DNA of 64,000 nucleotides from Bradyrhizobium manausense. GTDB lineage: Bacteria > Pseudomonadota > Alphaproteobacteria > Rhizobiales > Xanthobacteraceae. Positions 1-7,203 of the stretch are shown here, piece after piece. The notes below the pieces were generated by a model. The model searched no databases. It saw nothing but the letters and a program-made list of their open reading frames with translations, and was not told the DNA's origin. Position numbers and translations under genes: made by a program. The stretch's first letter is position 1, and the number at the start of each line of letters is the position of its first letter. Location: NCBI RefSeq assembly GCF_001440035.1, contig NZ_LJYG01000062.1, forward strand, positions 44,558 through 108,557, given 5' to 3'.

Positions 1-2
1 GA

Positions 3-380
3 GCCTGTCTCGAAAAAATTGGCAGAATGGACGAGCGATTCTTCCTGTATTACGAGGATGCGGACTGGTCCATGCGCGCCAAGCGATACGGGTTAGGGTA
101 TGCGCCGGACTCGATCGTACCTCATAAGGGCGGCACGACGATCGGGTCGGCCCGTCTGCGTGCCGAGAGATCTCGGCTTTCCGTCTATCTCGAAAGCCGG
201 AACAACCTTCATTTCGTTCGCATGCACTGGCATCGGTATTTTCCGTTGGGACTCTTCTTTGGCTGCGCCTACGCAATCACCTATCTCTTTGCCATGTCCT
301 CTAAGAATTTCAGAGCTGCTGCAGAGGGACTATTGGCTGGAATTAGGGGCGAGACAGGCCGGCCAAAGTTTCACGGTTGA
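3..380 (+). CDS. Glycosyltransferase family 2, C-terminal part (cut by window edge)
   Basis: The open frame runs in from the window edge, so the start is outside; an internal ATG at 27 is not the real start. The visible part is the end of a GT-A glycosyltransferase: 'FLYYEDADWSMRAKRYG' is the acidic ED-x-D/W motif typical of rhamnosyltransferase-like GT2 enzymes, where the first acidic residue is the likely catalytic base. After it comes a basic, aromatic stretch and one hydrophobic segment near the C-terminus (around 'LGLFFGCAYAITYLFA') that would hold the enzyme at the inner membrane. Its likely role is adding a sugar to the lipid-linked polysaccharide repeat unit. It converges on the deacetylase gene 23 bp downstream. 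Sugar donor and acceptor cannot be told from this fragment. Confidence 0.8.
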   Translation, partial: ACLEKIGRMDERFFLYYEDADWSMRAKRYGLGYAPDSIVPHKGGTTIGSARLRAERSRLSVYLESRNNLHFVRMHWHRYFPLGLFFGCAYAITYLFAMSSKNFRAAAEGLLAGIRGETGRPKFHG

Positions 381-403
381 GTGAGGGTCCTTCATACAGG
401 GGC

Positions 404-1288
404 TCACCGCGCTTGGACTTCGATTTTTGACACCGGCCTACGGAAGGCCCATCGGAACGCGTTCATCAAGAGAGAAGCATAGCTAGACCATTCGTACGCG
501 CCATTGAATTTCAGATAGAACTCGATTGGACTATCCGACAGATCGACCTTCGTGCGTCCGCGCAAGAACTCGGAGCCAGCGGGGTCAACTTCCTGAGGTT
601 TGATCGAATACGCGACCTGATAGCCTGCTGCGCGGCACGTCGCCAGGGCGGACGCGTTATAGTCACCATAGGGAAACGAAAACTCGAGAATCTCCCGCCC
701 GCTCAATTCAGCCAATTGCTGGCGCGAGTCGGCGATTTCTGTTCTCGCTCGCTCGGGATCTAATGCGGAAATAGGAGGATGGGTCATGCTGTGAGACCCG
801 AGCGAGACAAGAGAGGCCGGGAGCGCCTTCAAATCGTCCGACGACATCACCAACTCGGAAACTTTTGGTCCAGCAGCGGAGGGGCGTGCCAAGGCGTCTT
901 CCTCCATTGCCCATCCTGGCGGTCGCCCTAACCACGCCACCGGGACGAATATTGTCGCGGGAAAGGAATGTTTGACTAGCTCTGGAAGTGCATTTTCAGC
1001 AACACTGGTGAACGCGTCGTCGAACGTTATCGCAACGCATTTCTTTCCCGGAGGGAGTTTCCCCCTGTACGATGTCGGGATTACCCGCGCCGCGCGGTGA
1101 AGCGTCTCCATCTGACGCGCAAAGGCGGTCCGCTCTCCAGAGAGGACACCATGATAATACAGGATCGTAAGCCGCTGCGCGCTCGATCGTCCTGCAAGGT
1201 TGAGCAAGCACCGCAAAATGCTTCGGAGGACGTAGTAAACCAGACTTATAGCAATCTTTAGCTCTCGCTTAGCTCGCGGCATCCTCAC
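404..1288 (-). CDS. Polysaccharide deacetylase (NodB-homology, carbohydrate esterase 4)
   Basis: This is a 294-residue protein with the NodB-type fold. 'ITFDDAF' supplies the aspartates (catalytic base and metal ligand) and 'SHSMTHP' gives the H-x3-H metal ligands. A later 'FSFPYGDYN' fits the conserved R/P-x-G block. The first 35 residues contain a hydrophobic segment ('IAISLVYYVLRSILRCLLNL') that may be a signal anchor. Family members remove N-acetyl groups from GlcNAc-type residues in glycans or lipid-linked precursors. Next to glycosyltransferases and the ManNAc/ManNAcA genes, it probably modifies the exported polysaccharide. It lies 108 bp downstream of the docking-domain methyltransferase on the same strand and may share its transcript. 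Substrate is inferred. Confidence 0.85.
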   Translation of the reverse strand: MRMPRAKRELKIAISLVYYVLRSILRCLLNLAGRSSAQRLTILYYHGVLSGERTAFARQMETLHRAARVIPTSYRGKLPPGKKCVAITFDDAFTSVAENALPELVKHSFPATIFVPVAWLGRPPGWAMEEDALARPSAAGPKVSELVMSSDDLKALPASLVSLGSHSMTHPPISALDPERARTEIADSRQQLAELSGREILEFSFPYGDYNASALATCRAAGYQVAYSIKPQEVDPAGSEFLRGRTKVDLSDSPIEFYLKFNGAYEWSSYASLLMNAFRWAFRRPVSKIEVQAR

Positions 1289-1396
1289 TCCGCACCAATG
1301 CTCTTCCTGCTATCGTCAATCGCACCTTCGCTGACCCGATCGTACCAACCTTCAGGGCCGCTCAGCACCGCCCTGCGCCGGCTCACTCCTGGCGAT

Positions 1397-2728
1397 CTAC
1401 GGCGCCGCTTGATGAAGTTCGTGATCAGCAACGACGGCGCAGCTTCCGTCGGGTCGGAAAAACCGCCCTCGTCCGGCGAGTTCCTTCCACCAGCCATTGC
1501 CGCCGCCAGAACGCCGCAAGCTCACGACGCCAAAACGCCAAGCGCTCTTGTCCCCCTCGTACGGCTTGTCGGAAAGCAGGTCTTGATATCGTGGCACTGC
1601 CCACGTGTGATCCAACACCTGCCACTCGCCGAGTTTTCCTCCCAACCAGGCATCAAAGTGATCCTTGATCTGCGTTCCCGGAGGGTTCGGAAACAGCGAG
1701 TTGATGTGGGCGACCCCATCCCTCTCCAATCTTGTTGGAAGGGCTTCAACAACTCTCCTCAAAAGGTCGGTGCCATCAATGCCGCCACTCCAGAAATTGT
1801 CGCCTGCTCTGGCTGCGGTGTCGGGGGCATAGGGGACGTTGGCGATCAGGAGGTCGCATGACCCATCGATCGAATCGAGCAGGTCGCTCAGAACAAAATC
1901 AATGTTTTTGCTCCCGTTCAGCTGCGCGTTGAAATTGGAGAAAGCAATCGCACGAGAGCTGACGTCTGCGCCGACCACCTGCGAGCAGTGATCACTGGCA
2001 AGAATCGCGTGCACCCCCGAACCGGTCCCGAGATCAATGCCGCGTCTGCGCACTTTCCGGTCGACGAAGCCTCCTAAAATGAAACTCTCCCCCCAAAGCC
2101 ACATAACCTGGTTGATGGCCGTGTTTTTCGCCGCCTGATCGGTGACGATGTATTTCCCGAAACATGGGAACAGGCATAGGTTCGCGTTCAGCAAATGGCC
2201 CCGTTCTTCAACCAGCCTCATTTCAAGGGCCGTATCTACGAACGAGGCTGAAATCTGGCGGGCCAGGAGATCCGCCCTTACCGCGTGACCGTCGATGAAC
2301 AGCGTAATCAGGTTATCGATCGGGTCATCCGGCTGAGGCTTCCAATTCGATCTCATCCTCTCCCAAAAATTTACGCCCAGCCGCGGGAACACGCCGACGC
2401 GTGCAGCGCATTTCGCGAGGTCGTATCCGCAACTCCGTAGCGCGCTGACGAAGTCGGACATCTGCTCATCCCTGGCCGGGATCACGGGCAACCCGACCTG
2501 GCGAGAAATTGTCGGCAGGAGCGGTGGTGCGGGTTCTTCTGGCGCAGCCGGATTGCCATTCGACTGCCGCAACAGGGCCAAGAGCTGGTCCTTTTGGTTA
2601 ACCAAGCTCGCCCGCATTTCGGCATCAAGTGCGCCAGCTGGAGCACTGCACTTGAGCTGATCGCGTTCGATCCAGAGTTTCACATCGCGTTGCCGGAGGG
2701 CGGACAAGAGCGCAACAGTTTCCGTCAT
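1397..2728 (-). CDS. Methyltransferase with N-terminal TubC-type docking domain
   Basis: Residues 1-53 form a TubC_N-like docking domain ('LRQRDVKLWIERDQLKCSAP' then 'LLALLRQ'), the beta-hairpin module that joins NRPS/PKS subunits. A proline-rich linker (about 55-75) follows, then a region of unknown fold, then a class I SAM-dependent methyltransferase: motif I 'GIDLGTGSG' (230-237), acidic residue after strand 2 ('VVGADVSS'), 'LSDLLD', and 'NVPY' (297-300). NVPY matches the N-x-P-Y signature of N-methyltransferases acting on amide or amine nitrogen in planar groups (HemK/PrmC-like). Its start codon overlaps the stop of the adenylation-thiolation gene (ATGA), so the two are translationally coupled. 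Its docking domain is close to that of the thioesterase across the divergent promoter. I infer that it methylates a carrier-bound, probably asparagine-derived, acyl group. Confidence 0.85.
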   Translation of the reverse strand: MTETVALLSALRQRDVKLWIERDQLKCSAPAGALDAEMRASLVNQKDQLLALLRQSNGNPAAPEEPAPPLLPTISRQVGLPVIPARDEQMSDFVSALRSCGYDLAKCAARVGVFPRLGVNFWERMRSNWKPQPDDPIDNLITLFIDGHAVRADLLARQISASFVDTALEMRLVEERGHLLNANLCLFPCFGKYIVTDQAAKNTAINQVMWLWGESFILGGFVDRKVRRRGIDLGTGSGVHAILASDHCSQVVGADVSSRAIAFSNFNAQLNGSKNIDFVLSDLLDSIDGSCDLLIANVPYAPDTAARAGDNFWSGGIDGTDLLRRVVEALPTRLERDGVAHINSLFPNPPGTQIKDHFDAWLGGKLGEWQVLDHTWAVPRYQDLLSDKPYEGDKSAWRFGVVSLRRSGGGNGWWKELAGRGRFFRPDGSCAVVADHELHQAAP

Positions 2729-4656
2729 AGCGTGAACTCCTCACGTTGGCCTAACGTGGCCTGCGCCCCGGGGCCTCCGCGCGCAAGCGCGAGCACGTCG
2801 ATCATTTCCGCGATTCCCGCGATCGTCGGCCTCTCGAACAGGCTCGCGAGACTGAGTTCGACGCTAAAGGCCCCGCGAATTTTTGCGACCAGAGCAGTGG
2901 CAGTCAACGAATCTGCCCCGAGGTCGAAGAAATCGTCGTGGATACCAATTCCATCGACCTTCAGCAGCTCGTTCCAGATCTCCGCGACCGTCTCCTCGCT
3001 CCTGCTCCTGGGTGCTCCACCCTTTCCTGCCGCCAGGCTTTCTCTCGATGGCAAAGGCAGGGCCTTGCGATCCACTTTTCCATTTGGTGTGAGCGGAAGC
3101 GAGTCAAGGAATACAAACTGGGCAGGAATCATATATTCCGGCAACGTGTCCTTCAAAAATGCCCGAAGCTCGTCACCACTTGATGTTTTTGAATCGTGTG
3201 GGACAACATACGCGACCAGAATTTTTCTTCCCGGCTCGTCCTCCCGCGCAACAACTGCGCATGACTGGACACGGCGATGGGATGCAAGGGCTGCCTCGAT
3301 CTCGCCAAGCTCTATTCGATAGCCACGGATCTTAACCTGATCGTCCACGCGCCCGAGATATTCAAGCATGCCGTCTTTGCGGTAGCGGGCGAGGTCTCCC
3401 GTTTTGTATAGCCGCGCCTCGGGGTCGTGGCTGAACGGATCTGCCAGGAAACGTTCTGCCGTCAGTTCCGGCCTGTTCAAGTACCCGAGCGCTACACCTG
3501 CACCGCCGATATATAGTTCACCGGTTGCCCCAGGAGGGACCGGCTCCAAGCTCGCATCCAAGACGTACAACTGGGTATTTGCGATGGGTCGCCCTATAGG
3601 TACAGATCCCGTACTGGGATCTCCGTGTTGCACCTCATAGACACAGCAACCTACGACCGTTTCAGTCGGGCCGTACTCGTTGATCAGTCTCGTATCAGGC
3701 GCAGCATCGCGCCAAAACTGCAGAGTTTCGGCCAGCAGATTTTCACCTCCGATCACGAAAGCTCGTGAAAAGTTCACGGCCTCGCTGCGATCGATCTGAC
3801 GGCTCAGCAGTTCCAGGTGCGCGGGCGTGATCTTAACAAGTCCGCGATCCCCCGATCTGAGCAGCGCAGCCACCAAGCTCTGCGCTGCAACGTCCTCGGA
3901 AAGCAGCTCGACGGACCCACCCGCCAGAAGGGGCGTGTACAGACTGGTCACTGTGAGGTCGAAAGAGATAGAACTGTGAAGGGGCACCGAACTCCCGGGC
4001 CCGACCTCGTAGGCCTTGATTGCCCACCAGAGGTAATTGACCAGCCCGCGGTGAAGGATCATGGCCCCTTTGGGCTTGCCGGTCGAGCCGGAGGTATACA
4101 TCACGTAAGCAAGGTTCGTTGGAGCCGTGATCGGCGAGGGATTCTCGCGCGGCTCTCGGGACAGCATCGGCCAATCGGAATCAAGGCAGATCAGCCTGGT
4201 GGCCGCGGCCTCGAAGAGCCGCCGATGCTTCTCCTCGGTGAGTAGGATGGGCGTTTGCGAGTCTTCGATCATGAACGCCAGTCGCTCGAGCGGGTAACTC
4301 GGATCGAGGGGCACGTAGGCTCCCCCGGCCTTCCAGACTGCGAGCAGCGCGACGACCATTTGCGGAGAGCGGTCGAAACACACCCCAACCAGCACGTCTG
4401 GCCCGACCCCACTTCGACGCAAGTGATGAGCCACTTTATTGGCGCGCTCGTTCAGCTCCTGATAGCTGATCTGCACACGGCCATGCTCCAATGCGATCGC
4501 CGCCGGTTCACGACTGACTTGCTGTTCGAACAGTTCGTGTGCGCAGACCTGCGGGAACTCGGCCCGCGTGTTGTTCCATTTGTTGACGAGATGGTCCAAT
4601 TGCCATCCTGCAGCCTTCGTCGCCCCGTGCACCCGGACCTCGCTCAGCGTCGTCAT
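2725..4656 (-). CDS. Stand-alone NRPS adenylation-thiolation protein, predicted asparagine-activating
   Basis: The protein has 643 residues with A and T domains only; no condensation, epimerisation or thioesterase domain. A-domain motifs are complete: A3 'YTSGSTGKPKG' (187-197), A5 'NEYGPTE', A7 'YKTGD', A8 'GRVDDQVKIRGYRIELGE', A10 'NGKVDRK' (K527). The carrier motif 'DLGADSL' carries Ser583 for phosphopantetheine. Aligned on GrsA, the ten specificity residues are D233, L234, T237, K275, V301, G303, E327, V335, G336, K527: DLTKVGEVGK, one conservative change from the classic asparagine code DLTKLGEVGK and different from aspartate (DLTKVGHIGK). The C-terminus ends in an acidic-hydrophobic tail, 'GQREEFTL', a plausible short motif for a TubC-type docking partner. 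It overlaps both neighbours by 4 bp. The alignment was done by eye. Confidence 0.93.
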   Translation of the reverse strand: MTTLSEVRVHGATKAAGWQLDHLVNKWNNTRAEFPQVCAHELFEQQVSREPAAIALEHGRVQISYQELNERANKVAHHLRRSGVGPDVLVGVCFDRSPQMVVALLAVWKAGGAYVPLDPSYPLERLAFMIEDSQTPILLTEEKHRRLFEAAATRLICLDSDWPMLSREPRENPSPITAPTNLAYVMYTSGSTGKPKGAMILHRGLVNYLWWAIKAYEVGPGSSVPLHSSISFDLTVTSLYTPLLAGGSVELLSEDVAAQSLVAALLRSGDRGLVKITPAHLELLSRQIDRSEAVNFSRAFVIGGENLLAETLQFWRDAAPDTRLINEYGPTETVVGCCVYEVQHGDPSTGSVPIGRPIANTQLYVLDASLEPVPPGATGELYIGGAGVALGYLNRPELTAERFLADPFSHDPEARLYKTGDLARYRKDGMLEYLGRVDDQVKIRGYRIELGEIEAALASHRRVQSCAVVAREDEPGRKILVAYVVPHDSKTSSGDELRAFLKDTLPEYMIPAQFVFLDSLPLTPNGKVDRKALPLPSRESLAAGKGGAPRSRSEETVAEIWNELLKVDGIGIHDDFFDLGADSLTATALVAKIRGAFSVELSLASLFERPTIAGIAEMIDVLALARGGPGAQATLGQREEFTL

Positions 4657-5804
4657 AAAGAGCTCCCTACGATTTCCTTCATGATCTCATTCGATCCGGC
4701 GTAGATTTTTTGGATGCGGCTATCGACCCACATCCGCGCAATCGGATATTCCTGCATGTAGCCATAACCGCCGTGCAACTGCACACACTCGTCGATCACT
4801 CGACATTGGCATTCGGTGAGCCAGTACTTCGCCATCGCCGCAGTGATCGAGTCGAGCCGGCCCGCGATGAACTGCTGAATGCACTTGTCCACGAAGATCC
4901 GACCGATGTGCACGTCGGTCTTGCACTCTGCGAGCTTGAACCTCGTGTTCTGCAGATCGATGAGCGGCTTGCCGAATGCGTTGCGCTCCTTCACGTAGCG
5001 CGTCGTTAGGTCCACCGCGCTCTCCGCGGTGGCGACCGCGCTCACTGCGATTGACAACCGCTCGTAGGAGAGCTGATCCATCATCTGGAACAATCCCCTA
5101 CCCTCACTCGGACCGAGCAAATTTCGGGCCGGCACACGCACATCATCGAAGAACAGCTCGGTCGTGTCCTGTGAATGTCGACCTATCTTGTGCAGCGAAC
5201 GTCCGACCCGATAACCTGCCAAATCGTTGGTTTCCAACACGAGCAAAGAGAGTGCCCTTGGCCCCGGCGCCGCCCCCCCTGTCCGGACAGCCAGGCAGAG
5301 AAGGCTTGTCTGCGAGCCATTCGTGATGAACGTCTTGGAGCCATTGACGATGTACTCATCTCCTTGCCTGCGGGCCGTTGTCTTAATTGCCTGAACATCG
5401 GATCCTGCATTGGGCTCAGTCATCCCAATTGCGCCGATCAGCTCGCCGGCGGCCATACCCGGCAGCCAACGGCGCCTCTGCTCCTCGTTTCCGTAAGCAA
5501 GAATGTAGTGCGCGACGATACTCTGAACACCAAAGCCCGAATGAATTCCTGCCCGGGCGAGCTCCTCAATGACAACCGCCTCGTGAGCAAACGTCCCACC
5601 AGCCCCGCCGTACTCATCCGGTACGTCTGGGAGCAGCAGGCCGACCCTGCCTGCCTTGCGCCATGCTTCCCGATCGGGCCGCCCCTGCTCATCCCACTGG
5701 GCCTGGCGCGAGAGAAACTCCTTTGCAATGAACTCGCGCGCAGTCTTCCTGAAGACCCGCGTATCATCGGTGGTCCAGGGCGCTTCGCAGTTCATCAGTG
5801 CCAC
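4653..5804 (-). CDS. Acyl-CoA-dehydrogenase-like flavoprotein, probable carrier-bound acyl oxidase
   Basis: The 383 residues match a full-length acyl-CoA dehydrogenase, with 'GAIGMTEPNAGSDV' (FAD/substrate loop) and 'NAFGKPLIDLQ' and 'QLHGGYGYMQEYP' in the C-terminal helical domain. The usual catalytic Glu of the MCAD type (Y-E-G-T) is Ala369 here ('IYAGSNEIM'). The alternative base of isovaleryl-CoA and long-chain dehydrogenases, Glu in x-ERL, is present as E248 ('LSYERLS'). The gene is first in a three-gene operon and overlaps the adenylation-thiolation gene by 4 bp. Relatives in secondary metabolism desaturate aminoacyl groups on carrier proteins (for example prolyl to pyrrolyl). I infer alpha,beta-oxidation of the carrier-bound amino acid; a true fatty-acid role is less likely in this setting. 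Confidence 0.88.
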   Translation of the reverse strand: MALMNCEAPWTTDDTRVFRKTAREFIAKEFLSRQAQWDEQGRPDREAWRKAGRVGLLLPDVPDEYGGAGGTFAHEAVVIEELARAGIHSGFGVQSIVAHYILAYGNEEQRRRWLPGMAAGELIGAIGMTEPNAGSDVQAIKTTARRQGDEYIVNGSKTFITNGSQTSLLCLAVRTGGAAPGPRALSLLVLETNDLAGYRVGRSLHKIGRHSQDTTELFFDDVRVPARNLLGPSEGRGLFQMMDQLSYERLSIAVSAVATAESAVDLTTRYVKERNAFGKPLIDLQNTRFKLAECKTDVHIGRIFVDKCIQQFIAGRLDSITAAMAKYWLTECQCRVIDECVQLHGGYGYMQEYPIARMWVDSRIQKIYAGSNEIMKEIVGSSL

Positions 5805-6204
5805 TTCTCTTCCGCGCAGCTTTTGGTCGGGATCCGCGGATCGCCACGATATCGGTCAGGCCATTTTGCGAGTCCGGATCCTGCTTCGATGGCAAGCATG
5901 TCCACGGAGCGCTCCGATCGCCCGGAAGCCAACCGCGGCCGAAATGATGGCTGCATTAAATTCATATTTAAACGCCCAATGCACTTCGCGCCGAGAACTC
6001 AACGTAAATACCAAAAAAGCATCGCATTATTAATCTGACACAGATATAATAATTCGCAAGTATTTTCTTTCATGGATTTAATTGCCATATATTAAATTTT
6101 AAAGTAACAATGCCGCTTGCTGACTCGAGTGGAGAGAAGCGGCTGGAGGGCCGAGGCGGAGGACGCACTTTAGTGGTCAACGCCTGCGCGAGAGGTTGAT
6201 TGTA
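5805..6204. promoter_or_regulatory. Divergent promoter region of the NRPS-like cluster
   Basis: About 400 bp without a credible gene separate the leftward dehydrogenase operon from the rightward thioesterase and asnB genes. The middle part (about 5950-6115) is much richer in A and T than the flanking genes, with several TTAAAT/ATTAAT runs; this fits promoters for both directions and possible H-NS-type silencing, two H-NS-like genes lying at the far end of the same cluster. I see no clear -35/-10 pair or operator that I would defend. Confidence 0.5.
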
Positions 6205-7128
6205 ATGGATGCTGCCGCACTGCTGTCGACGCTTCGATCCCGAGACGTGAAGCTGTGGATTGAGAATGCCCAGCTCAGGTGCAGCGCGCCGGTGGGGGCG
6301 CTCGACCTCGCATTGCGCGAAGCGCTGAAGGGCCGTAAGGACGAGATAATCGCCTTGCTGCGCCAGGCGGAGGCGCTGCAGAGCGGACCTGTCTCCATTG
6401 TTCCGATTAAGCCAGAGGGAAGCAGGGCGCCGATTTTCGCGGTATCCGGTCACGCTGGCGATGTCTTTTGTCTTTTGCCATTGGCACGCCACCTGGATGC
6501 TGCGCAGCCGGTTATCGGCGTTCAGCCACCAGGGCTCGACGGGACCGAACCTTTGCATTCCATCGAAGCGCTGGCACGCTATGAGATCGAGCAGATACGC
6601 CGGTATCGGCCTCACGGCCCCTATCGAATTGCGGGCCACTGTGCTGGCGGGACCCTTGCATTCGAGGTTGCACAACAGCTCGTCGCCGCGGGGCATGAGG
6701 TCTCCCTCCTCGCGCTCATCGGCAGCCCATTTCCCGCGGTGTTCGGGCGCACCTCACTGCTGTGGGTTCGCCTTGCCGGCTATGCGACTGCGCTGGCGCC
6801 CGCAGAGTTCTTACGCAGACTGCGGCAACGACTGGAGCGGCAACGGGCCCAAGCACTCATGGACCCCGCTGCACGAAGGGCGAGGGAACGGGTCGAAAGC
6901 GCCACCGTAGCGGCGGTCCGCAAATACGCGCCGCGCCCTTATCCAGGTCATATCGACCTATTTGTCACGGGCGACAAGTGGCATCGATCCCACCAATGGG
7001 GACGATTTGCCCGAAGCCTGCGCGAGCATCACGTTGGCGACTACCCCGTCAATGACCTCTTGCTCGGACCCAAAGTCAGCCTCCTTGCTGCTTCACTTCA
7101 ACGAAGGCTAGATCAACTTCAGAATTAG
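6205..7128 (+). CDS. Stand-alone thioesterase with TubC docking domain and cysteine nucleophile
   Basis: I place the start at ATG 6205, with AGAGG nine bases upstream; a TTG three codons earlier is less likely. Residues 2-53 are a TubC-type docking domain ('LRSRDVKLWIENAQLRCSAP'), clearly homologous to that of the methyltransferase. An alpha/beta-hydrolase of the NRPS type I thioesterase family follows ('IFAVSGHAGDVFCLLPLARH', 'QPPGLDG'). The nucleophile elbow is 'GHCAGG', so Cys146 replaces the normal serine. 'FVTGDKWHRSHQW' and a later H in 'EHHVGDY' lie where the catalytic acid and histidine are expected. Cysteine thioesterases are known from beta-lactone and some amide-forming pathways. 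I infer that it releases or transfers the acyl group from the adenylation-thiolation protein. It probably shares a transcript with asnB, 75 bp downstream. Confidence 0.88.
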   Translation: MDAAALLSTLRSRDVKLWIENAQLRCSAPVGALDLALREALKGRKDEIIALLRQAEALQSGPVSIVPIKPEGSRAPIFAVSGHAGDVFCLLPLARHLDAAQPVIGVQPPGLDGTEPLHSIEALARYEIEQIRRYRPHGPYRIAGHCAGGTLAFEVAQQLVAAGHEVSLLALIGSPFPAVFGRTSLLWVRLAGYATALAPAEFLRRLRQRLERQRAQALMDPAARRARERVESATVAAVRKYAPRPYPGHIDLFVTGDKWHRSHQWGRFARSLREHHVGDYPVNDLLLGPKVSLLAASLQRRLDQLQN

Positions 7129-7203
7129 CATTGCATAATCCTTTTCACGCCGCGGATCCGGTCTTCGAGCAATCGATTTTTTCCAAGCAATAGGACAAAC
7201 ATC

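Noticed and set aside
1298..1861. Rightward 187-codon frame
   Set aside because: It is mostly antisense to the methyltransferase gene and lacks any motif.
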